From Trachythela sp. YZ-2020 (Eukaryota > Cnidaria > Anthozoa > Malacalcyonacea > Clavulariidae), in contig JADLSH010000215.1 in the NCBI GenBank assembly GCA_016169945.1, forward strand, positions 682,001 through 746,000: a DNA stretch of 64,000 bases, written 5' to 3'. The position numbers and the translations under genes were made by a program. Below the pieces are notes generated by a model. It was given only the letters and a program-made list of their open reading frames with translations, ran no database searches and was not told where the DNA came from. This document shows positions 40,001 to 47,309 of the stretch, piece by piece. Positions within the stretch are counted from its first letter, which is position 1, and every line of letters starts with the position of its first letter.

Positions 40001-43000
40001 AGGGATTCTGAAAACAAACTATTTGTCCCAAAACCACATACAGATTTTCTTAAGCGTTCTATTAGCTATGATGGAGCAGTTTTATGGAATGGTTTGCCAA
40101 AACGTGTACGAATGGCTCCATCCCTCCGTGAATTTAAAAGAGGTGTAGAAAATGTGTTAACTCCAGACTCCCACACGACAATCATGTAAACCAGTATTTT
40201 CTGTATTTTATCTGTCACTGTGTATATGTATTTTTATATTAGCATGCATTACTGATGATTCTACCGTGTATAAATAAAGTTTAATGTGTTCCTAATAATA
40301 ATGTTAGGGACACATAATAGTTAGGGTTAGGGTGAGGGGTTGTGTTAGGGTAAGCACCACCTAGAATAACTACGTGACATATCGTATATATCCGCCGGTA
40401 TATTGGTTCAAACTATTTTGTGGTCCTTACATGAAGTAGTAACCCAGAAAGAAGCGATGTTAGTCGCTACGTCTCGGCGAGCGCACAACGGTACTAGTCC
40501 GTCGCGTATTTTGGTTCAGTGCCGTCGGCAGCAAATTGTTATTTGGGGTGCTTCTTCAGAGGATTTTTAAATCAAAATTGTGAAGTTTTTACACCTAAGA
40601 ATTCGAGATTTTTAACTTTTTGCAACTTCATCCCCAAATTAAATTTGAAATAATATTTGCTCCGTATACAATTTATACAAGCGTCAGTGAATTGGTTTTG
40701 TTCCTTTTGATATATACATGTACACTACGTGAAAGTAACGACAAACTATTAGAGATGAGTTGATTGTAGTTGGCTCTGCAAGAATCAAGCAGTATGGAAA
40801 GAAGTAAAATCCTGGATGAGCAAATTACTGCCGACGGCCCTGTGGTTGTGTTTGTTTGAAATTTAAAAATTAACCGACCAAGTTACTTACAAATTCTACG
40901 TTTTAACCGACGAAGGTCAATTTACCGACAGTTTCTTTAAAAATTGGGGGTGTAACACATCTACACCCCCCCCCCCCCCCCCTTCGCTTGGTAAGCCATA
41001 CGGGCGGGGGATGAAGAACAAATATTCAACCAAAAGCCGGCCAATTATTACAGATATGAAGGCTTTGTGACATAACAATTTTTTTCATTTCTTGTAGCCA
41101 ACACCACAGAAAATTCGCCCTGAGCATGCCCAAATGTTGGAGAAATATGCCTGGGAATCTAATGGAACCAGTTCACCTGGTAAGATGATTTCAAATCACA
41201 GATTAATAGATTGAAATTTTTAAGTCCAAACCTGAGAAAATGTGAATAGTCATGCCTGGTTTTCATCCGGTCGTGACAGTAGCAAGCATGTCATGGTGGC
41301 CAATGCATCGATAGGATGTCTAGTGATGGACACAACGAGGGGGGGATCATAGTTGTTTGAATGGGGAAAACAACGCTGTGACATTGAAAGTTTTGATAAG
41401 CTATAAGTTGATCTATCCGTTATCGTTGATCTATCCGTCTACCGGATGGCCGATTTTCGTATTTGATGGCCGATTTGATGAGTTATACTTGAAGTATCTC
41501 GCTTACCTATATTATGTACTTAGCCTAAATTATCTATTTTTACAACAATTGTGATATTACTTTCCTAATCTGTATGTCCTAACCAACCCAGTCAACTTTC
41601 CCTGTGGGAGGAAACCGGAGTGCCCGGAGAAAACCCACGACTTTCGGCAGAGCGTTGACCTACTCTTTTCACATGAGTGTGATGAGTAAGGTCCTCGGCA
41701 AGAATCGAACTCAAGACTCAGAGGTAAAAGTCGCTTGCTCTGACGAGGTCAGGGATGTACGTGGTTGGCGGGTCCCTGTACTTGATGAACTCAAGTGAGT
41801 AGAGATTGGTTGGTTCGAGGGGTTTACTCCGGGTACTCCGGCTTAAGGTTTTGATTAACTACAGCAACTAACCCTCGGAACGTTTGTCAATTAGGTTGTA
41901 AAACCTGTTAAGGCTTCCGTCCACCTCAGAGTGATAAACATAATATAGTAGACTGATAGTAATATTTATCCAGGATACCCAGGGACGCCGGAGCGATGGT
42001 AGGGCAGGGGGGACAATGCGAACATAAGGGAAGTCGAGAAAAATGCCCTCGTCCCTGAGGATACCCACATCACTATGAACCGGCTTCTATGTGAAACGTT
42101 TTTCTCATTTATTCTATATTTTTCTGTAATTTAGTTGATTATCTGAGTGAAGATCTCTTTCTGTTGTTGCAATCTGTCGTGGTAAGATTACAACTTGCTA
42201 ATCACTTCCAAGATTAGTGCTTCCAATCACTGATCTGAAAACTAGCACTGAATATATCATCCTATTGAGTCAATTTTGAACCCAGATTAGTTATACTATG
42301 AAGCAAATATCTTTTCCTATGTAACTTGAGAAATATAGCTTTTAACATTGATCTCTTCTAACGAGTTTTAGAACGTTTTAAACACCACATAATGAGGCTT
42401 ATGGCGGCCATATTGGTGTGACCACCTCAAATCTATTGTGGTGTTGGCGACATGTTTAAAGAGGTCATAACAGCTTCTAGTTACTAGTGGGAAAGGACAT
42501 GTATTGTCTAGATAAGAATTGATCATCAGTGGCCTATCTTTCTTCCAAAATTTGCCGGTGAATAACTAATGAGGTCACACCAATATGGCCGCCATAAGCC
42601 TCATTATACGATGTTTAAAACGTTCTAAAACTCATTAGAAGAGATGTTGGAAGCTATATTTCTCAAGTTACATAGGAAAAGATATTTTCTTCATAGTATA
42701 ACTAATTTAAACAGCTAACGATTTGACTAGTCAAGAATTTGACAGATTTCAAAATCTGATCTCATTAAAAATATTCTTGCTTCAAAATTGGCTCATTGGA
42801 TTCAATAGGATGCTCTATCCAGTTCTAATTTTCAGATCAGTGCATTTTACTCACTGATCTGAGTGATTTTACGGTTCTAAGTCCATGTTACGCACACAAT
42901 AGGGTTAGGGTAGGGATTGGGTCGGGATTAGGGTCAAGATCAAAGAGAAATATTCGTGACTCGTAACATGGCGTTATAATTTTCCTAGTTTCAGTCCTCC

Positions 43001-44250
43001 CTTGGAGCAAAATCACTACTCGGTCAAACTTCTACCTTTCCGAAAACCCTTGCCGAGTAATGACTTTTGTCCCCATGGATACCCTATGGAGACTGCTTCT
43101 GGGTCAAAATGGGATGTTTGACTCTACCAAACATAGACTCGCTCCAAGTCTATCTCTCAAAGGAGTTTCTATATACTATATAAGTATAGAGATTTCCGTG
43201 CAGTAGAAAGGTGAAATAAAAATCGTATCCTCACGACGGACGATATTTTTCACATGTGAAAATTATCGTCTCAGCGTTTTGATTGGTCGGACGATTTTAC
43301 CCACATGTGGTGAATTATCGTATCAGCGTTTTGATTGGCTAGTGTTTTCGCGCTCAAAATTGTGAACATGTGAGAATTTTATTGCATTTTATGCTAATAA
43401 AGCCGCGACTATATTACCACCAAGGAAAATACTCAAGGATAAAAATACTTAAGATAAACCTCTTTGATTGGAATTTCAGTAAGAAAATGAAGAAAATGAT
43501 CTCTATACTTATATAATAAACAAATTACTTAATGGCTGGTACTTGGTTCGTTTGTACAATTTTTATTATTTACTCGTCGTGAAGGATCGCTAAACGCACT
43601 CGTTTGCTGCGCTCACTCGTTTGTTTATCGATCCTTAACAACTCGTAAATAAAAATCGTACGCACTCACCAACCACCAGCTCAGTGGTCAGAGCGCTGCA
43701 CCGGAATCGCAGGGCGGCAGGTTCAATTCCTGTCGGAGGACTTAGAGTTGCATTTTTCGCAACCGTTCCCGTTCAGGTCTAAAATATTGTATATAATATT
43801 TCACTCGAAATATCCATCCACCTAAACCTTCTACATCAAAAAAAACATCATATATATATATGGATTGTGGGATTTATAAATTAAAGGCGCGCGAAAAAGC
43901 GGCTTTAAATTCCTCCCGCTAAAATAACTATGCTAAAATTTATGTTTTTATAATAGATGTCGTGCCAAGCTAAAGACGGGACAGCTCTACAAGAGCTTGA
44001 AAAAGATCTGTGGTATGTACTGCGAAAAATCGTATTCGTCAGCATAGCATTTTTTGCAACTGCTGTCCGAATATAGCTATAGTTTTCGCCGTTCATCGTT
44101 TTCGAAACTTCCATATACAAAAACCCTTAGTTAAACAAGCAATAGCTTTCGTTGCGGGTGCTTAAATGGCGTTTGAATTTTTGCAGGCCATGCTTCAATG
44201 GAATTCAAAAAGAACTGCTTTATAAACTGGTTATACAAATGACAAGTTGA
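16081..44250 (+). CDS. F8A1: HAP40 / F8A (huntingtin-associated 40-kDa protein homologue)
   Basis: Fifteen exons: 16081-16139, 16279-16325, 17010-17082, 18235-18290, 19957-20060, 21659-21727, 23235-23297, 24172-24229, 25268-25327, 25927-25968, 26615-26679, 41098-41179, 42135-42181, 43957-44012 and 44187-44250. They sum to 945 nt (314 aa) with consistent phases and GT-AG borders. Matches to human HAP40 (about 371 aa) include KRRFLRKPNVAEASQQF near the N-terminus and ARLFLHAEQE. Others are NLAACLCLELGNAL, CDVTIVLILLLLQ, EHAQMLEKYAWES, LSEDLFLLLQS and the C-terminal WPCFNGIQKELLYKLVIQ. HAP40 is an all-helical, TPR-like protein that sits in the huntingtin cleft, stabilises it, and is linked to Rab5 endosome traffic. 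The loss of about 57 aa lies mainly in low-complexity Ala/Pro stretches of the human protein. Intron 11 (26680-41097) contains another gene. Confidence 0.93.
17417..17630 (+). pseudogene. Duplicated pseudo-exon of HAP40 exon 3 plus intron
   Basis: The 3' part of exon 3 and its donor with following intron (17045-17180) recur at 17417-17532: ACAATATGCTGGATT, then GGTATTGAATAAGG and the TTTGTTTTGTTGTTG run. A third, intron-only copy follows to about 17630. The exon part has an inserted repeat (TGCTGGATTGCTGGATT) and lost frame, so it is not a usable exon. Confidence 0.75.
18779..19460. mobile_element. Foldback element rich in TCGATA motifs
   Basis: The arms share GGTATCGGCCG, TAGGCAGTTGCGATAT and strings of ATCGATAT in inverse orientation (about 18829-18900 and 19370-19452). 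The outer left end begins TAGTGCTGGGCGATACC. The element lies in HAP40 intron 4 and encodes nothing recognisable. Confidence 0.65.
19858..19915. mobile_element. Truncated hAT-like end
   Basis: CAGTGGCAGATACTAAGGGG through CTCAAAGCCTTTG is the inverse of the right end of the hAT element at 55943-56473. Only this end is present, directly before HAP40 exon 5. Confidence 0.65.
20190..20728. mobile_element. Non-autonomous TIR element with GACCGGTCA repeats
   Basis: The left part (AAAATAACG...GCCGGTCATTGTGACCGG) is answered by an inverted right part (GGTCATTGACCGGTGACAGGC, then CGTTATTTTGAGCCCTG). The right end, read inverted (CAGGGCTCAAAATAACG), is hAT-like, but no clear 8-bp duplication was found. 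It lies in HAP40 intron 5. Confidence 0.6.
20221..20330. repeat. 20-bp tandem repeat, 5.5 perfect copies
   Basis: The unit is GTGACCGGTCAGTTCCATTT, repeated without error. It lies inside the element at 20190-20728. There are no spacers, so it is a minisatellite and not a CRISPR array. Confidence 0.95.
20966..21105. mobile_element. MITE with about 55-bp inverted arms
   Basis: AGACAGCTTTAGCAAACACA, then ACGCGACGTCACAGAGGACG, then TGAAAATGGCGT is repeated inverted with two or three mismatches around a 25-bp loop. It lies in HAP40 intron 5. Confidence 0.8.
21975..22298. mobile_element. hAT-like MITE, 8-bp target duplication (7 of 8)
   Basis: It starts CAGGGATGGAT and ends ATCCATCCCTG. The flanks are ATTCTATT (21967-21974) and ACTCTATT (22299-22306). 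A second copy in the opposite orientation is at 27464-27697. It lies in HAP40 intron 6. Confidence 0.82.
22363..22562. mobile_element. Foldback MITE plus short tandem end repeats
   Basis: The inverted termini are TAAGGCGGATTTCCAGTCC and GGACTGGAAATCCGCCTAA, with a GCGAG-rich interior and a central GTTCAAAATTTTGAAC palindrome. Right of it (22563-22620) the GCGAGGACTGGAAAG end motif is repeated three times in tandem. Confidence 0.75.
22645..22995. mobile_element. ACAAGTTGT-rich MITE, full copy
   Basis: The termini TACACGCGTAAAAA and TTTTTACGTGTGTA are inverted repeats. The interior is dense in CAACAAGTTGT-type motifs. It is homologous to 13238-13435 and lies in HAP40 intron 6. Confidence 0.8.
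24691..25012. repeat. Element with repeated TGTCCGACC motif
   Basis: TGTCCGACC or a close variant occurs about seven times between 24715 and 24860. The ends share GGCCTTAAA(A/G)TATC in direct orientation. It lies in HAP40 intron 8 and encodes no supported protein. Confidence 0.55.
25474..25615. repeat. Foldback palindrome in HAP40 intron 9
   Basis: The arms run from ATATCATACACGAG.. through GTTTATTATAGTGATTT and back as AAATCACTATAATAAAC and GAGTGTATGATAT, with a loop of about 50 bp. Confidence 0.75.
26046..26180. repeat. Imperfect (GACT)n-type simple repeat
   Basis: Interspersed GACTGACT, AACTGACC and AACCAAC units. A low-complexity tract in HAP40 intron 10. Confidence 0.8.
26461..26599. 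repeat. Foldback palindrome just before HAP40 exon 11
   Basis: AATACCAGATTTATTTCTCG and GATATCTCACTCGTG recur inverted (CACTCGTGAGATATC, CGAAATAAATCTGGTATT), ending 15 bp before the exon. Confidence 0.75.
26868..27014 (+). pseudogene. Reverse-transcriptase relic, 5' part (CR1/L2-like non-LTR)
   Basis: The frame reads KFTDDA (a decayed F-ADD catalytic box) and then GLNIAKTEFMLVGSRQRL, the conserved stretch after the catalytic Asp pair in CR1/L2/Jockey-group elements. It ends ...ELNI at 27014, where a TIR insertion begins. The expected segment between the ADD box and LNIAKTEF is mostly deleted. The coding thread resumes at 39548. Confidence 0.85.
27464..27697. mobile_element. hAT-like MITE, second copy, inverted
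   Basis: It begins CAGGGATGGATCCAGC and ends ...AAATCAACCCCTG. The flanks AAGGATAG (27456-27463) and AAGGAGAG (27698-27705) match in 7 of 8 bases. The body is the inverse of 21975-22298 (AGATGGTCAAAAAGGCC block). It is nested at the inner edge of the left subterminal array of the 12.5-kb insertion. Confidence 0.8.
27698..31980. other. Non-coding left part of the 12.5-kb insertion
   Basis: No protein gene is recognised. Two TAAGGTGGCT starts (29032, 29320) resemble the ends of the MITE at 57451-58115. Several diverged units share TTTTAACCAAAACGGTT, ATACTTGG and CCACGCCCAAAA (about 28370, 30660 and 31010). The last unit belongs to the inverted repeat at 30865-31415. Confidence 0.55.
30865..31415. 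repeat. Large inverted repeat, arms of about 200 bp
   Basis: The left arm (30865-31060) and right arm (31190-31415) share, inverted, CATATGTAAATTAATACGGG, ATCTTGCATACAAAATATTT, TCTATTTTTAATTA and TTTTAACCAAAAC. A third diverged copy is at 28235-28400. Non-coding foldback element. Confidence 0.7.
32034..38460 (+). CDS. SAMD3: SAMD3-like SAM-domain protein, nested gene with in-frame stop
   Basis: Exons are 32034-32130, 32728-32846, 34649-34948, 35376-35567, 36719-37081, 37386-37602, 37888-37988 and 38152-38460, with all phases consistent. Residues 12-68 form a SAM domain (VAWLKETGLDEAVSEF; LPRFKLRKRFLSAW). Residues 73-172 are Ser/Pro-rich with basic NLS-like stretches (RRSPRKHK, SPKRQK). The rest follows human SAMD3: a YPTVEERTHIALQLVMKYPF block, GHFLMIYHISNIGNVKKR, YPFLKDDKGVQ then TLFADFAHFF, and a C-terminal CNIANAVTCLLAAYYVFNAQ with LLGN. 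A TAA at 37584-37586 in exon 6 would end translation at residue 423; read-through would give about 565 aa. Frame and homology continue past the stop (VTDERELENRCIMAALPYVL), so it is a nonsense change, a polymorphism or a sequence error. The function of SAMD3 is not well known. The gene lies wholly inside the TIR-bounded insertion in HAP40 intron 11. Confidence 0.82.
33455..33700. repeat. Dispersed repeat with GCCAGTTAA...GGGTTAA ends
   Basis: The family shares TTAACCCATTAGCTGGCAATG, GCGCCC, ACTTTAGTATTTTACTCTGT and GTCTAACGCCAGACGATTTT. Further copies or pieces lie at 35100-35345, 36255-36370, 48060-48150 and 49066-49175. Non-coding, probably a MITE family. Confidence 0.65.
33691..34262. repeat. 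Direct repeats of about 180 bp, 4 copies
   Basis: Copies start near 33691, 33865, 33969 and 34149 with AGAATACTTTTAGTGG, contain AGAAAGATGTGCCATCTTT and AACCAGTGGAAGCTTAAAAAG, and end in AAATATATAAACACAAC. The second copy is shortened. They lie in intron 2 of the SAMD3-like gene. Confidence 0.85.
37283..37363. repeat. Palindrome flanking a splice region of the SAMD3-like gene
   Basis: AGTAGGTTGTTCAACTACCT then GAAAAA is repeated inverted (TTTTTTCAGGTAGTTGAACA then ACCTACT) around a loop of about 25 bp, 22 bp before exon 6. It contains a decoy pyrimidine-CAG acceptor. Confidence 0.75.
37612..37713. repeat. Palindrome just after SAMD3-like exon 6
   Basis: ACAGGTACCACAAATTCC and AAATGTGAGATTTCACC are answered by inverted GGGATTTGTGGTACCTGT and GGTAAAATCTCG. 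Foldback element in intron 6. Confidence 0.7.
39548..40300 (+). pseudogene. Reverse-transcriptase relic, 3' part and 3' end
   Basis: The frame continues from 27014: HVENTQIKRVHHTKSLGLTI, then DENLNWKDHINEIAKKVSSG. The non-LTR C-terminal motifs IEPYFNCCSPVWD, KLQKLQNRAARVITNS and GAVLWNGLPKRVR follow, to a stop at 40189. A TGA replaces the usual Trp at 39877-39879 (LLEELK then stop then HKLS), and a few codons are missing after FIDRNT. The 3' part ends near an AATAAA at about 40273. This is a dead 3' fragment of a CR1/L2-like element. Confidence 0.88.
40545..40800. repeat. Dispersed repeat, inverted partner of 1-300
   Basis: See the entry at position 1. This is the complete-looking right-hand portion, between the reverse-transcriptase relic and HAP40 exon 12. 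It is followed by a poly-C tract at about 40967-40982. Confidence 0.6.
41590..41930 (-). mobile_element. SINE-like elements, two related units
   Basis: 41590-41760 is a second copy of the 5960-6160 body (CCCTGTGGGAGGAAACCGGA, GACTTTCGGCAGAGCGTTGA) with a tRNA-like B-box remnant (inverse of TCGAACTCAAGACTC). 41796-41930 has a different body related to 61690-62130 (GTTAAGGCTTCCGTCCACCT). Both lie in HAP40 intron 12. Confidence 0.65.
42225..42850. repeat. Large foldback element, arms about 200 bp
   Basis: The left arm (CACTGATCTGAAAACTAG; GTTATACTATGAAG; AAATATCTTTTCCTATGTAA; TGAGGCTTATGGCGGCCATA) returns inverted at 42565-42850. The spacer is about 130 bp. It lies in HAP40 intron 13. No protein. 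Confidence 0.8.
43560..43655. repeat. Palindrome in HAP40 intron 13
   Basis: TTTTTATTATTTACTCGTCG and AAGGATCG are mirrored by CGATCCTTAACAACTCG and TAAATAAAAATC around a GCGCTCACTCG core. Confidence 0.7.
43676..43745 (+). mobile_element. tRNA-like SINE head
   Basis: CCAGCTCAGTGGTCAGAGCG matches an RNA polymerase III A box, and GGCAGGTTCAATTCC a B box, 35-40 bp apart. The acceptor-stem pairing of a working tRNA is not evident, and a non-tRNA tail follows. I read it as a SINE head rather than a tRNA gene. Confidence 0.6.
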
Positions 44251-45029
44251 AGATCATGTGGTTAGGACGTCTGAATATAAATAACATCAATGAAGTGCTT
44301 ACAGTAAATCATTCACCATGACAAGTCCTTTAATTATCCAAATTTTTATTAAGCACGAAGCTTTCTAAATTTCTTAATTCCCTGTTTACATGAACCGTGC
44401 CAGTACGGCTGGTGTTCACCTAGTGTTTACAGCATTAAATGGCTTCTCTATACATTCTACAACGCTTTTGTTTTCTTTGCTTTAACGCTTTTATTAACGC
44501 TTTTAAAGTCCAATTGGCATATGCTGTTGCGGATACCCTTGTTTGTTTGTTTGTTTGTTTGTAATTTGTAAATTTTGCCGAGCAAATTTTCGAATAAAAA
44601 CCAGCAGTATCCATTGTTTTGGAAGTCCCACTGTTCTCCATGCGTCCCAGTCACTCATTGTTTTTACATATTTGTGACGTCATGCAAATGGCCTATTGAA
44701 TATAGTTCTAAAGGGGTGGTGCCAATTCTTATCTTTGATCATATTTAACAAGAGGTTTTGAAGAACAAGGCAATTACAATTTCCATATTGTGAGGAAATT
44801 GTTTCGTGCTGAAACTGTTACTGAAGGGATTAATAGGTGTAAGGTGTCAAAATGGACGGCACCCCCCCCCCCCTCTCTATTACACCCCAACTTGGGACCA
44901 GTGTGGACCAAGTTAAATTGCATAAAAGGGCACGTGGGACAACGTTTCATCTGTTTGCAATCGTGTCTAAACACATTTTAAACCATCGTCTATTTTATCA
45001 AAATAACAAGGCAGACGTTTCGATCAACC
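44251..45029. other. Region between HAP40 and profilin (tail to tail)
   Basis: No gene is seen. It contains a (TTTG)n run at 44542-44562 and a poly-C tract at 44863-44873. Transcripts of HAP40 (+) and profilin (-) converge here. Confidence 0.5.
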
Positions 45030-45035
45030 TTTATT
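45030..45035 (-). terminator. Possible poly(A) signal for the distal profilin exon
   Basis: TTTATT on the plus strand reads AATAAA on the minus strand, 74 bp past the stop codon of the 45109-45390 profilin exon. Confidence 0.5.
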
Positions 45036-45108
45036 AATTTGCATTGTAAACAATAAGCTGACGCCTGAGGCCTAAGTACATCTTTGCAGTGCTATACTGC
45101 AAAAAATA

Positions 45109-45390
45109 TCACATTCCCAAACTTTCTAAGTATTCAGCGATCACACCAACTCCTTTATTTGTATTTCCTTGTTGGCAACCTTCGGCAGTGTGGCCTATCA
45201 CGATAGCAGTCTTGCTAGATTGCATTGTAATACCACCATGACCTTTCCTCTTTCCAAGTACTATTTTGTCATCGTCTACCTTCAAGAATTGGTATGTTAT
45301 ACCTTCTATTTGAATGTTATTGGCCATGAATGTGGAGAAGTCCTTGCTCTTGAAGGCTTTTGCAATAGTCCCACCTTCATTTCCCTGGAT
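45109..45390 (-). CDS. PFN: Profilin last exon, second (distal) copy
   Basis: This 282-nt exon begins in phase 0 after a TTGTATAG acceptor and runs IQGNEGGTIAKAFKSKDFST ... KGVGVIAEYLESLGM-stop. It aligns without gaps to the exon at 47310-47591; by eye 69 of 93 residues are identical, and most changes are conservative. No second first exon lies between 45391 and 47309. Either it is an alternative terminal exon spliced from the shared first exon at 48852-48992, or it is a partial tandem duplicate. The lack of any stop or frameshift favours use. Part of the 3' flank is duplicated too (TACATCTTTGCAG; ATATCACATTCCCAA). Confidence 0.85.
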   Translation of the reverse strand: MQGNEGGTIAKAFKSKDFSTFMANNIQIEGITYQFLKVDDDKIVLGKRKGHGGITMQSSKTAIVIGHTAEGCQQGNTNKGVGVIAEYLESLGM

Positions 45391-47309
45391 CTATACAAGA
45401 CGTAGAGAAATTGTCACAATAAAGGGCCGTTCAACAATTACGTCATCAATTTTTGGACTCTTTTTAGCCCCCCCCCCCCCCCCCCCACTGTCATCAGCCA
45501 ACTACCGCCCCATATTGATTATGTAACTGTCATCTAACACCACCTCGCGACCGCCTCCCCCCTTTCCTAGAAGCAGAAATTAGGAATGATTCATTATATA
45601 TGTGCGTACACGAATTATTATGCTGAAAACTTCAAGCCAATCACGTTTTAATTAAGCTTGAAACCTATACTTTTTAAAATATTAAGTGGTACTACAATTG
45701 TGATTACTAGAAAGAAGTATTGATTTCATAAGTTTGTTTTTATGCTGATATAAAGTAATTATCATGGAAATAGTGACTGCAATATCTGACTCGTAGTTGA
45801 TGAATTTGTTCCCCTCTTCCCCAGAACGCAGGAAATGCCATTTCCGAGACTGCGGATTTCAAAAATTTCCGGGGGAGCATCCCCCTGACCCCCCTAGAGT
45901 CTCTCCAGCCCTTTAACCAATGTAATCGTCCGCCGCCACTGCTGCATTGTAAAAAGTCTTAACAAAATATTACAGTTTTAATGAATAGATATAGCAGAGG
46001 CAGACTAGCCTGTTTATATCACAGTCAATATTTTTAATTCATAATAATCGCGTTTCTGTGGACTTGTTTCAATAATGATGGCACAAAGGGGGCTCTCATG
46101 CGTTAAAGCCGCGGTCGACACTCTGCTAAACTCCGCACCAACCCTCTGGCACCAACCCATCCCTGGTAAAACAATACTATAAATTCCTAAGATTTTCAAA
46201 GGTGAAATTGGTGAAAAGGACTATTCTGGGTTGGACAGAAGAATAATGGTTGCCCTTAGCGCATTATAGGCTCGACTATGCGAAACACAAATGAGAAGGA
46301 AACACTCGAAAGAACTGCTTAATTTTAAATGTATTATTGTCGATTCCAATTAACTTTTCACTGAAATGCTCCGAACTTCGTTGAGAACTTTGCAAATTCG
46401 TTGCGAATTTCAAAAATTCACAATGAAATTCACAAGAAAGCTTGTAAACAAAGCCCCTGATCGACTACCGGAGAAAAAACAGTCAATCAATTGCTCAGTT
46501 TACAAAGCGGTTGGTTCAGAACATTTTGGTGAAAAGTTAGTTGAAGTCGAGAATATTAACAAGCAAGAGTACGAGAACAAGGCGAGAAAATATGGCCTAC
46601 ATTACAGTGTGTACTGACAGAACTCAAGTACTTCAAATGCAATAAGGACTAGTAATTTTTCTATAGTATAAATTGCTCTGCGTGTGTATGGACAACTGGA
46701 GTGGCCTGGTTGTGGAGATCTTACTTGAAAACGCAAGATCTTGGTTACCAGGATGACCTGGTTGCGGGATGATAGTTCAAAAGAGATGCCGCCACAAGTT
46801 ATTTTTAAGAACAGTCTAAATGTCAATGTCAAAACTACAAAATCGTCCAGACAAGCAGGATGAAATTTTATCATATAAGCACAAGACAAATTCATCCCGC
46901 TTACCAGGGCAGCCGGCAGCCTGGCACCCATTAAACAGTCCCTAATTTATTACTGAACAAATCATTTTTAAACCATGTTTTTTATTTATCAAAATTACAA
47001 GGTACAGTTTTTGGATCAATCTTTCTTAAGCCATTAGTCTAAAACATTAGAGCAGTGTATTTTAAACGAGAACCCTTGCAACAAGCCCATTTTGTCCAGG
47101 TGAAATAAATTTTAAAACAATAAGCCAATGCCTAAATACATCTTTGCAGAAGCTACTACATAGGAATTTTATGAAGTCCAATTTTATACATTTGTAAATC
47201 ATAATAGCAAAAACTTTAATGACCAATGCAAGACCAGTACAAATTGTCAATGTCTCGGTGAAAATAATCAAATTCAGTAACAATACTATGTTCATAATGC
47301 TTCGAAATA
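45391..47309. other. Spacer between the two profilin last exons
   Basis: It contains a poly-C run at 45470-45486, and 45830-45955 resembles a hAT-element interior and end (GTCCGCCGCCACTG). The small open frame at 46366-46617 is listed separately. The part near 46970-47309 is the 3' flank of the proximal profilin exon. Confidence 0.5.
46366..46617 (+). CDS. Small ORF, 83 aa, unknown
   Basis: It starts ATG and runs without interruption to TGA. The N-terminus is Arg/Leu-rich without acids at first (MLRTSLRTLQIRCEF), as in mitochondrial presequences. The C-terminal half is charged (GEKLVEVENINKQEYENKAR). I recognise no family. It could be a retrocopy, a single-exon gene, or chance. Confidence 0.25.
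   Translation: MLRTSLRTLQIRCEFQKFTMKFTRKLVNKAPDRLPEKKQSINCSVYKAVGSEHFGEKLVEVENINKQEYENKARKYGLHYSVY

Larger units (their letters stand above)
26680..41097 (+). other. HAP40 intron 11 (14.4 kb) hosting a nested gene
   Basis: It lies between exons 26615-26679 (phase 0 end) and 41098-41179. It holds, in order: the 5' part of a reverse-transcriptase relic; a TA-flanked TIR insertion with the SAMD3-like gene; the 3' part of the relic; and an inverted copy of the 1-300 repeat at 40545-40800. The host gene and the SAMD3-like gene are on the same strand, so host pre-mRNA would include the nested gene. Confidence 0.85.

Noticed and set aside
39686..40189. An active retrotransposon protein
   Set aside because: The frame has an internal stop, missing codons, a decayed catalytic box and a 12.5-kb interruption.
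43676..43745. A functional tRNA gene
   Set aside because: A and B boxes are present, but a proper acceptor stem and 3' end are not, and a SINE-like tail follows.
44457..44654. Overlapping minus-strand open frames
   Set aside because: They arise from the (TTTG)n run and flanking low-complexity sequence, without family signal.
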